A DNA stretch of 10,263 nucleotides from Candidatus Njordarchaeota archaeon (GTDB lineage: Archaea; Thermoproteota; JANJXX01; Panguiarchaeales; Panguiarchaeaceae). Below the pieces are notes generated by a model. It was given only the letters and a program-made list of their open reading frames with translations, was not told the origin of the DNA and searched no databases. Shown one piece after another: positions 1 to 6,690 of the stretch (within the stretch, counting starts at the first letter, position 1; every line of letters begins with the position of its first letter). Location: contig JAGSHR010000179.1 of NCBI GenBank assembly GCA_029855985.1, forward strand, positions 1 through 10,263, given 5' to 3'. The position numbers were made by a program, and so were the translations under genes.

Positions 1-3000
1 ATTATTAATGTTAGTGTTGAGTTGCTTGGCAAAAATAAGTTGATTACTGGCGTTGACCTTAGTAACTTACGTGTGAACCCTCCTTTATATACACGAGTTT
101 ATGGGTCAAATGGTTCAAGTGTTGTGATTTATCGTGCTAGTTTTTCCACTAGGTACCCTTCTCAGGACTTCAATATAGTTTATGACGGTTACTTCCGTAA
201 CCATAGATTATTGCTCATCTCCGTTTTTCCTGTTTATTACAGTGTTGAAGATAAAACTGTTTATGGTTTTTCAAGTGTGAATGTTACCATCCAATATAAA
301 CTTAAAAATGTCGCTTTGCCTTCCCCATTGTCGTTGTTTGACGATATCCTAAGTGACATGGACACGATTAGCGTGAACCCGCAATTTGACTTTCACGTGA
401 GCAAGGCCCAGATGAAATTCAATCCATTAGATTTCCCATACTTATCTAATGAATTCGATTTGTTGATTATTACACCAGAGAAATACTTGAATGAAGCCAC
501 CAGGTTAGCTGAATTTAAGAATGAGGTAGGGGTTAAAACAAGGGTTGCTACTGTCGAGTCCATTATCAATAATGTAGTGGGCAGGGATGTACCAGAGAAA
601 ATAAGGAATTATATTAAACAAGTTTACTATGAGCATGGGGTTAAATGGGTTCTGTTGGTTGGTGACTCTCAAGATATCCCTCCAAGGTACATTTATAATC
701 CCTCAGTTGGCGACGAGAACGTTTATGTTCCATCTGATTATTACTATGCTGGTCTAGATGGAAGTTGGGACTCTGATAATGACGGTGTTTTCGGTGAGAG
801 TCTTGGTGATATCGATTTCTTTCCTGAAGTTATTGTGGGTCGTTTACCCGTTAGTAGTGAGCTAGAGTTTTCCAGAATAGTTGATCGAATTATTCATTAC
901 CAGTTAACGCCCCCATTTGGCAACGGTGCATTTTCTAGGATGATCTTTGCGGGCGCCATTTTAAATTACAATATGGATGTTGATCACGATAACAACATGG
1001 ATTACTCTAAAACGGATGATGCGAAATTATCTCATTATGTCATCCAGAGATTCGTTGACCCACTAAATAAAACATATGTTAGACTGTATGAGACATCGGG
1101 ATTAGATCCAAGTAATTATACTTATGACTTGCCATTAAATGAAAACAATTTGGTTAATACATTATATAGTGGATCACTCGTTGTCTATCTCGGGGGTCAT
1201 GGAAACCACAATGGAATATATAGGAGGATTTGGGTTTTGGATTCAGATGGTGATGATCTCGATGATGGTGGTAGCGAGGAGACGTGGATTTCCTATTTGA
1301 ACACAGAAAGCAGTTTATCTCCAACCGATACCCCTCCCTTGATATACTTAAGTGCCTGCTTAGTTGGTTCATTTGATTATGAAACCTATGGTGATAGCCT
1401 AGCGGAATATTTGGTTAAATCTATTGCTATAGGTGTAATCGCTAGCACAAGGATTTCTTATTATAGTATTTCTTGGGATCCTGGAACAGACGGTGGATAT
1501 TATGATCAAGGTTTAGCATATCGATTCTTCGAACAATTATTTAATAAATCCAAGACAAACCCAGCGGTGGCCCTCTTTGCAGCAAAACTCGATTATATAC
1601 ATGATAAGGGATTCGATATATACAATGCAACAATTAGGAATCTCCTAGATTATAATTACTTCGGCGACCCTACAGTCAACATCCCCATAAAGACCTCTGT
1701 GGGCAATAACGAAATAATAAATTCTAATTACATAATTAACAATACGGTACTCTTGGTTAATGGGAGTCTGTTTATATTCGGCGACTTCTCGGCATATAAT
1801 TCAACCTTATATTTCATTAGTGAGGAGGATTACCCGTTTTCTTTCCTTTTTGTTCAAGGGGATCTACATTTAAGAAACACAAGAATAGTTTTACTTGGTG
1901 ATGCGCTCGGAATATCCAATATCCACGGAAAAACCGTTGAAATCCTTAACAGTGAGTTTAACGGCATGGGCATTAACGTATTCAACGCTTCAAACATTTT
2001 CATTTCTGGTTCCTCTATTCACCGCGCTTGGATTGATATAAGTAATTCATCAAATGTCGTTGTAACTGGCAATTATATATGGAATAACACTTATGGGCTG
2101 TGGGTGGAGTACTCAACGAATGTAACAGTATCCAAAAATTATATTGCCAACAGCAAGGTTAGGGGCGCGCTAGTCAGAGAATCAAGGGAAGTAACGATAA
2201 GTGATAACGTGATAATTGATAATGGTATCTTCGGGTTAAATATTTACAACAATACGGGTGTAACAGTTAAGAACAATAAGCTATATGGAAACTTGATTTA
2301 CATTGATTTCACTACAGATCAGTTGACTTCTAGTTATTTATACTTCTCAAATAACACAGTGAACGACAAGCCTATTTCCCTATACACAAGGTTAATAAGT
2401 ACTAGTATGAGGGGCCTAAATCTAGGAGAGTTAATTATACTTGGTTCTGAGAGTGTTAACCTTAAAGAAATAAATGCTTACGCTATCCAGATCGTGCGCT
2501 CAAACAATATACACATAACAAATTCGAATACTGGTGGGGCAGGCAGAGGCCTTGTAATATGGTTCTCAACGAACGTAACAGTCGAGAACTCAACGATCAC
2601 AAATTCAGAAGTTGCAATACAGTTACACAAAACAGAAAATGTGGTAATTAAAGAAAACATAGTAAAGAATAATCAACTTGGGGTATTATTAGCCCTTGCA
2701 ACAAATACGCTGGTAGTTGATAATTATTTCACTAACACAACATGGGGAACATACCTGTTGTTCACAAAGAACATTAAAATAGTGAGCAACACCTTTAAGG
2801 GAGTGAATACAGCTATGCTGTTTTACCTAACGTCACGCGGAGAGCTAGGTAGAAATAACATTGAGGTCATTGGTAATATTATCGCTAACACTGATGAAGG
2901 AACAAATGACACAAGTGCCATGTACTTCTTTATCAACACAAATGATACCGTGCAAGTCAAGATAGTCAGTAACTACGTTGAAAACCTCACATATGGGATA

Positions 3001-4104
3001 CAAGTAGAAACTATTAGTGGTACTCATGGGTACATGTTAATAAGGGAAAACAACGTTTCAAGGATGAGAATTGGAGTAAAAGTGGTTGGAAGATACAATA
3101 TAACCATATCAGAAAACAATTTTTCTTACGCAAGAGATGCAGGGATATACTTGTATAATTCAACTGGTGTTAACGTAACATTAAACCTACTAGAACACAC
3201 AGAAACACCAATAGTATTGAATATGACCCTCAACTGCATAATATACAATAACGGCTTCATTAAATACAATAAACTACCACTCGATCTAGGGATAAACAGG
3301 TGGGATAACGGTACAATAGGAAACTACTGGGGGAACTATAAGAGCGTCGATGCCAACGATGACGGCATATGGGATCAACCCTTCAAAATTGACGACGATA
3401 GCTTCGACAGGTACCCACTAGTCTACTGCTATGCTTACCGAGACAATAATCCCCCTAAAATAACAATAATAGCCTCCCAGAATAATAACACCATCACAGT
3501 TAATAGTTTATTGACTATCAAGTGGAACATCAGTGACAATCACTTCTACTGGGTGAGGATACTCCTAAATGGGACTCAGCTACTCCAGTCCAATAATATA
3601 ACAGGCAAATTTAATATAGATATCCCAACGGAGGGAACATGGGAAATCAAGATTTTAGCAGCAGACTTAAGCAACAATAGAGCCGAAAAGACATGGATTG
3701 TCTCCATTGATAAAACAAAACCATTATTAGTGGTATTGAACTCATCGCTAGTCAAAATATGTGCAGGCAAGATCGTGACAATAAAATGGATTACATTGGA
3801 CAACTTTGGAGTCAAAAACATAAAAGTATACGTCAACAACACTTTAACGAGAGTTTTACCTGGTAGCACAGATAATATAGTTTTCAGGTTCAATGATACT
3901 GGTACATACACTGTGAAAATTGTAGCGGTAGATAAAGCTGGAAACTATGAGAGCAAAACCATTATCTTTAAAGTCATACCAAACCAATCGGGAAATGGAC
4001 TGACAAATGAAACCATCACTGCCACCATAACCATAACATTGATTGCACTAATAGCAGTAATCCTACTCATATGGAAAAATCACAACAAGATAAGAGGTAA
4101 TTAA
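1..4104 (+). CDS. Surface-anchored C25 (gingipain-like) cysteine peptidase with NosD-like beta-helix and Ig-like domains, 5'-truncated
   Basis: The reading frame is open from base 1, so the true N-terminus (signal peptide, start of the propeptide-like region) lies upstream. Residues are counted from the TTG at 22. A beta-rich N-terminal region (~1-140) precedes a C25 caspase-fold peptidase (~145-552). It shows VLLVGDSQDIPPRY, a PSDYYYAGLDG stretch, PEVIVGRLPV, catalytic-type His393 in GGHGNHNG, Cys446 in LSACLVG, and a closing FGDP at 547-550. Residues ~560-1135 form a right-handed beta-helix of PbH1-type repeats, ending in a NosD-like NYWGNY (1101) and DRYPL (1129). Two Ig-like domains (~1140-1230 and 1231-1322) follow, then a transmembrane anchor (~1332-1351) and a short basic tail. 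Many N-X-S/T sequons suggest glycosylation. By family knowledge this is an extracellular protease held on the cell surface; the beta-helix may bind or process glycans (inference). Three Asp-rich loops (~246-255, 319-327, 407-415) could bind calcium. Its substrate cannot be told. Confidence 0.93.
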   Translation: MINVSVELLGKNKLITGVDLSNLRVNPPLYTRVYGSNGSSVVIYRASFSTRYPSQDFNIVYDGYFRNHRLLLISVFPVYYSVEDKTVYGFSSVNVTIQYKLKNVALPSPLSLFDDILSDMDTISVNPQFDFHVSKAQMKFNPLDFPYLSNEFDLLIITPEKYLNEATRLAEFKNEVGVKTRVATVESIINNVVGRDVPEKIRNYIKQVYYEHGVKWVLLVGDSQDIPPRYIYNPSVGDENVYVPSDYYYAGLDGSWDSDNDGVFGESLGDIDFFPEVIVGRLPVSSELEFSRIVDRIIHYQLTPPFGNGAFSRMIFAGAILNYNMDVDHDNNMDYSKTDDAKLSHYVIQRFVDPLNKTYVRLYETSGLDPSNYTYDLPLNENNLVNTLYSGSLVVYLGGHGNHNGIYRRIWVLDSDGDDLDDGGSEETWISYLNTESSLSPTDTPPLIYLSACLVGSFDYETYGDSLAEYLVKSIAIGVIASTRISYYSISWDPGTDGGYYDQGLAYRFFEQLFNKSKTNPAVALFAAKLDYIHDKGFDIYNATIRNLLDYNYFGDPTVNIPIKTSVGNNEIINSNYIINNTVLLVNGSLFIFGDFSAYNSTLYFISEEDYPFSFLFVQGDLHLRNTRIVLLGDALGISNIHGKTVEILNSEFNGMGINVFNASNIFISGSSIHRAWIDISNSSNVVVTGNYIWNNTYGLWVEYSTNVTVSKNYIANSKVRGALVRESREVTISDNVIIDNGIFGLNIYNNTGVTVKNNKLYGNLIYIDFTTDQLTSSYLYFSNNTVNDKPISLYTRLISTSMRGLNLGELIILGSESVNLKEINAYAIQIVRSNNIHITNSNTGGAGRGLVIWFSTNVTVENSTITNSEVAIQLHKTENVVIKENIVKNNQLGVLLALATNTLVVDNYFTNTTWGTYLLFTKNIKIVSNTFKGVNTAMLFYLTSRGELGRNNIEVIGNIIANTDEGTNDTSAMYFFINTNDTVQVKIVSNYVENLTYGIQVETISGTHGYMLIRENNVSRMRIGVKVVGRYNITISENNFSYARDAGIYLYNSTGVNVTLNLLEHTETPIVLNMTLNCIIYNNGFIKYNKLPLDLGINRWDNGTIGNYWGNYKSVDANDDGIWDQPFKIDDDSFDRYPLVYCYAYRDNNPPKITIIASQNNNTITVNSLLTIKWNISDNHFYWVRILLNGTQLLQSNNITGKFNIDIPTEGTWEIKILAADLSNNRAEKTWIVSIDKTKPLLVVLNSSLVKICAGKIVTIKWITLDNFGVKNIKVYVNNTLTRVLPGSTDNIVFRFNDTGTYTVKIVAVDKAGNYESKTIIFKVIPNQSGNGLTNETITATITITLIALIAVILLIWKNHNKIRGN

Positions 4105-4492
4105 CCATCCAAAATAAACCACAATCTACCAAGATAGCACATCTGCAATTTTTAAAACCATTTTATAGATACCCTTAAAACACTCTAATATTTTTTTCGA
4201 ATCCCCAAAAGTCATCATTCTAAACCTTCAAAACAACTAGATTATTGGAAAATTAATATCCAGATACTAACATCTTGGATGGAACCATTGTTCTTAACCT
4301 CATTAATTGAAGAATGTAAACGGAAAAACCACTAGTTTTACAAACGTTACCATTGAGTCAAATAAACCTATACAAAAAACATACTTGTGAATAATCTTAA
4401 CCCGCAAATAAGCTCTCTTCCATCTGTTAACCAAGCACAAATAACAAAGGCGAGTACAATTCACAGATAACAAGTACTTTTTCTACTCTTTT
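4105..4492. other. Gene-free A/C-rich stretch, possible CRISPR leader
   Basis: No convincing gene, tRNA or C/D-box RNA is seen here. The stretch is A-rich and G-poor on the plus strand; for example 4321-4380 has 28 A, 13 C, 13 T and 6 G. It lies on the side of the CRISPR repeats from which transcription is expected, judged by repeat orientation, so its right part is the natural place for a leader. TATA-like runs occur at 4147-4157 and 4160-4168 but are more than 300 bases from the first repeat, so they do not identify a promoter. Confidence 0.3.
4188..4198 (+). terminator. T7 tract, candidate terminator for the surface protease gene
   Basis: Seven T residues in a row (4191-4197) lie about 90 bases after the protease stop codon. 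Archaeal termination often uses a T-rich tract on the non-template strand without a hairpin. No stem is visible next to it. The call rests only on the tract and its position. Confidence 0.35.
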
Positions 4493-4589
4493 GTTTCAGA
4501 AGAACTAAATAGTGTTGAAAGTATGAGTATCTGGAGTTCCTGCTGCTGTGTCTCCGAGAAGTTTCAGAAGAACTAGATAGTGTTGAAAG
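4493..4589 (+). CRISPR. Minimal CRISPR array: two repeats, one spacer, no cas genes in the window
   Basis: Two 29-base repeats lie at 4493-4521 and 4561-4589. Both begin GTTTCAGAAG and end GTTGAAAG, and they differ at one base (repeat position 16, A versus G). They flank one 39-base spacer (4522-4560), a normal size. The repeat carries an end dyad (TTTCA at positions 2-6, TGAAA at 24-28) and an inner ACTA/TAGT dyad whose two-base loop holds the single variant base, so pairing is kept in both copies. The GTTGAAAG end matches the usual 8-base crRNA tag of archaeal type I-A-like repeats. This supports left-to-right transcription with a leader to the left. No further degenerate repeat is seen one unit (68 bases) to either side. 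A two-copy repeat could in principle be another dispersed element, but the length, dyads and terminal motif argue for CRISPR. Confidence 0.85.
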
Positions 4590-4618
4590 CGTTTTTATAA
4601 CCAAATAAAATAAAAACG
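4590..4618. terminator. 9-bp perfect hairpin abutting the CRISPR; likely 3' end signal
   Basis: CGTTTTTAT (4590-4598) and ATAAAAACG (4610-4618) are perfect reverse complements around an 11-base loop. The left arm begins on the base after the second repeat. On the minus strand the region reads as a T-rich tract about 32 bases beyond the stop of the 7TM gene, which suits an archaeal terminator for that gene. It could also end a CRISPR transcript coming from the left. The arms are almost all A-T pairs, so a protein-binding site is an alternative. Confidence 0.45.
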
Positions 4619-4649
4619 TGTATAGATTAACGCGATTGATTTGCTTAGT

Positions 4650-5735
4650 TCATCTTATGAGTTGTGTTAGGTAGTATTTTATTACGTGGTCGAATTTTCC
4701 TAGTTTTTCGATGTTGATTGTTTTTGGTTCTTTGCTTGTTAGTTCTTTTGCTAGTTCTTTGGCGAATATTTCGTGGATTGTTTCTATTATGCTTTTCACC
4801 ATTATTGTTGTTTTCTCGGTTAATAGTAATGCTACTGTTGAGTCTTTTCTTGTTCCCGTTATGGCGAAGTTGTTGGTTTTAACTGTTTGTATATAGGTAT
4901 CTTCTTTTAGCATGTTCTTGATTGTTATGTAAGCACCTATTATTAGGTCCCTTAGGTTTTTTCTCTCTATGTTTGACAGGTTTTGATCGAAGTAGTACTC
5001 GTATAGTGGGTCCCCCTCATCTGTCAAGATTATTAGGGCTTTTGGTTTTGCTAGGATTGCGAAGACGGAGAGAGGTTTTAGAGTTATTGCGAATATTATT
5101 AGGTATAGTCCCCCTATAGTGATTGTTGTTGAGAGTTCGCTTATTATTCCATATACTTCTGCGCGAGTAAATGCGTAAGTTAGTTGTGTTAATACGCCAA
5201 CTATCAGTGATAATGCTAGTAGCGCTAGACCTGTGGTTCCTATTATATAGTATTTGTAATCTACTACATATGGTTTCAATTCTTTAGCATAGGAGTAAAT
5301 TACGTAGACTAGTAGAATCATTGCAGCTACCTCGAATGTTGAGCTGAAGATGTAGCTCATAGGTATTGGTTCTAGGGATTCTGCTACTAGAGCCCCTCCA
5401 GCGAGAAATATTGCCGTGTAGAATCGCCATGTTATGTGGTCTTTTTGTGAGATTTCTGCTAGGTAAAATAGGGAGAGAAATGCAATTATTAGGGATATTA
5501 CCATTATGAAGTCGTAAACGTAGAATGGTTTGCTGTCTACTCTAATTATTATTTCGCTGTAGTAGTCGATTATGGAGAGAATCGAGAAGCTTATTAGACC
5601 CGCTAATGTGATTATAAGATATTTGAACCCTTTTAGTTGTAGTTCGTTGTGGAGCTTGTATAGTTTGTATGTCAGCCATAGTGATGATAGAATCACTATT
5701 ATATATATTGCAACGTAGACCAGTTTTAATTCCAT
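4650..5735 (-). CDS. Seven-transmembrane protein with a longin/roadblock-like cytoplasmic domain
   Basis: This 361-residue membrane protein starts at ATG. Hydrophobic segments lie near residues 4-24, 37-56, 73-93, 104-120, 128-148, 161-182 and 201-219, which gives about seven membrane spans with a small outside N-terminus (inferred topology). Residues ~230-335 are soluble. They begin with a hydrophobic strand (KALIILTDEGDPLYEYYF), then a helix, strands around YIQTVKTNNFAI and VALLLTEK, and an amphipathic helix. That order resembles longin/roadblock folds used in archaea as small-GTPase or signalling partners. The resemblance is by pattern only. No histidine-kinase, cyclase or other enzymatic motif is seen. 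A weak GGTG lies five bases before the ATG. The gene stands alone, convergent with the CRISPR transcript and divergent from the PAP2 gene. A receptor-like sensor is the best guess; the CDS is secure, the function is not. Confidence 0.85.
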   Translation of the reverse strand: MELKLVYVAIYIIVILSSLWLTYKLYKLHNELQLKGFKYLIITLAGLISFSILSIIDYYSEIIIRVDSKPFYVYDFIMVISLIIAFLSLFYLAEISQKDHITWRFYTAIFLAGGALVAESLEPIPMSYIFSSTFEVAAMILLVYVIYSYAKELKPYVVDYKYYIIGTTGLALLALSLIVGVLTQLTYAFTRAEVYGIISELSTTITIGGLYLIIFAITLKPLSVFAILAKPKALIILTDEGDPLYEYYFDQNLSNIERKNLRDLIIGAYITIKNMLKEDTYIQTVKTNNFAITGTRKDSTVALLLTEKTTIMVKSIIETIHEIFAKELAKELTSKEPKTINIEKLGKFDHVIKYYLTQLIR

Positions 5736-5767
5736 AATAACACCGTTTTATTTTCGTTTTGTGCGTT

Positions 5768-5786
5768 TATCGTATTCAATGCGATA
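5768..5786. promoter_or_regulatory. 19-base imperfect palindrome, possible operator of the 7TM gene
   Basis: TATCGTATTCAATGCGATA reads as two nine-base half sites around a central C (5777), with one mismatched pair (T5773/G5781). It lies 33-51 bases upstream of the 7TM start, where an archaeal promoter would be, and overlaps a TATA-like ataaacg on the minus strand. A dimeric regulator could bind here. Its role is inferred from symmetry and position only. Confidence 0.35.
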
Positions 5787-6024
5787 CATTAAAATTATAG
5801 GCGTTAAAGCTTATTAAAACCTAACATATGAGTATTGATTTTACCTAGGATAGGGATACTCTAGCTGGTTAAACGCAGTTTATTAACATTAATAGAACAA
5901 TATTTTCCAATATAAGCTTTTTTAAATATTTCACAACATCTATTTTATAACTCACTTTATTTAATAAGATGAATATTGCTTCATAAATTCTTAAATGAAA
6001 AAACAATATTTCTAGTTTTCGAGA
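5787..6024 (+). promoter_or_regulatory. AT-rich divergent upstream region of the PAP2 gene with TATA-like boxes
   Basis: No gene is seen in this stretch. It contains archaeal TATA-like runs: TTTTTTAAATATTT near 5917-5930 and ATTTTATAA near 5942-5950. These would place transcript starts about 50-75 bases before the PAP2 start. No clear Shine-Dalgarno sequence precedes the GTG at 6025, only GAGA directly against it. Which box is used cannot be told from sequence. Confidence 0.3.
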
Positions 6025-6663
6025 GTGCGAGTATTGAAGGCCTTAAGGAATCTTCTCGAAGGAAATGGCAAAATAATTTTTTTCTTTTTAACTGTATGGT
6101 TCCTCTTGTTTATTTGCTGTTATGCAATCGGTGATGATGCGCTGTTCATGGTTATTAATCACGGGCTAGCTAACGTCATCACTGATTTCCTTGTTTTAAG
6201 GATTTTTATTCCCTTGTTCCTCTTGTTTTTGCTTTCACCATTTCTTATGTTGTTTGTTTCGAGGTGGAGATTCACTGGGTTATTCTCGCTCGGTTCAGGG
6301 GTGGTTTCCTATTTCGTTGGTGACATTCTGAAGTATGTATTTAAGCGTCCAAGACCATTTGAGGTTCTCTCAGCTCGTGTTTTTCCGGAACTCTTAGCTT
6401 TCTCCTATTCGTTTCCCTCGACGACATCAGCGTTGTTTTTCGGCATCTCTTTTTTCGTGTTATTTGATCAACATGATTCAAAGTTGTCATGGTTCTTGTT
6501 CTTAGTCTCGGTTTTGCTTGGTTTTACGGTTATCTATGTTGGTGTGCATTTCCCTTGCGATGTGCTCTTTGGTGTTTTGCTGGGTTTCATTTTCGCTTTG
6601 ATGTTTAAACTTGTTAAGGATAGACTCGTGGATAAGCTTAGAATTCTTCCTAGCTGTGTTTAA
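6025..6663 (+). CDS. PAP2-superfamily membrane phosphatase-like protein with altered catalytic motifs
   Basis: This 212-residue integral membrane protein starts at GTG. It has about six hydrophobic spans, near 17-36, 53-78, 84-102, 133-147, 153-171 and 177-197. The PAP2 core is recognisable: motif 1 is K103-X6-R110-P111, motif 2 falls at FPSTTSA (P131, S132), and motif 3 contains H175-X3-D179 in VGVHFPCD. Two usual residues are missing. The PSGH histidine is Thr134 here, and the SR that normally stands before X5-H is Thr168-Val169. Family members remove phosphate from lipid phosphates or isoprenoid pyrophosphates at the membrane face. The nucleophile-type histidine and the motif-1 Lys/Arg are kept, so activity may be altered rather than lost. 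The gene converges on the lipid kinase gene with 27 bases between stops. Membership of the superfamily is firm; catalytic competence is open. Confidence 0.9.
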   Translation: MRVLKALRNLLEGNGKIIFFFLTVWFLLFICCYAIGDDALFMVINHGLANVITDFLVLRIFIPLFLLFLLSPFLMLFVSRWRFTGLFSLGSGVVSYFVGDILKYVFKRPRPFEVLSARVFPELLAFSYSFPSTTSALFFGISFFVLFDQHDSKLSWFLFLVSVLLGFTVIYVGVHFPCDVLFGVLLGFIFALMFKLVKDRLVDKLRILPSCV

Positions 6664-6690
6664 GTATGCTATTGGTGTTTGAGTTCTTGG

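Noticed and set aside
3576..3911. 111-codon open frame on the minus strand
   Set aside because: It is antisense to the Ig-like domains of the surface protease, whose frame is clearly coding.
4425..4453. Possible third CRISPR repeat one unit to the left of the array
   Set aside because: No resemblance to the 29-base repeat could be found at the expected spacing, nor one unit to the right (4629-4657).
4922..5119. Leucine-rich 65-codon open frame on the plus strand
   Set aside because: It is antisense to the longin-like domain of the 7TM gene; the leucine and arginine content is what reverse reading of that strand gives.
4105..6024. tRNA or C/D-box guide RNA in the two long intergenic regions
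   Set aside because: No cloverleaf-like GTTCNA pattern with a matching acceptor stem, and no RTGATGA box paired with CTGA, could be seen by eye.
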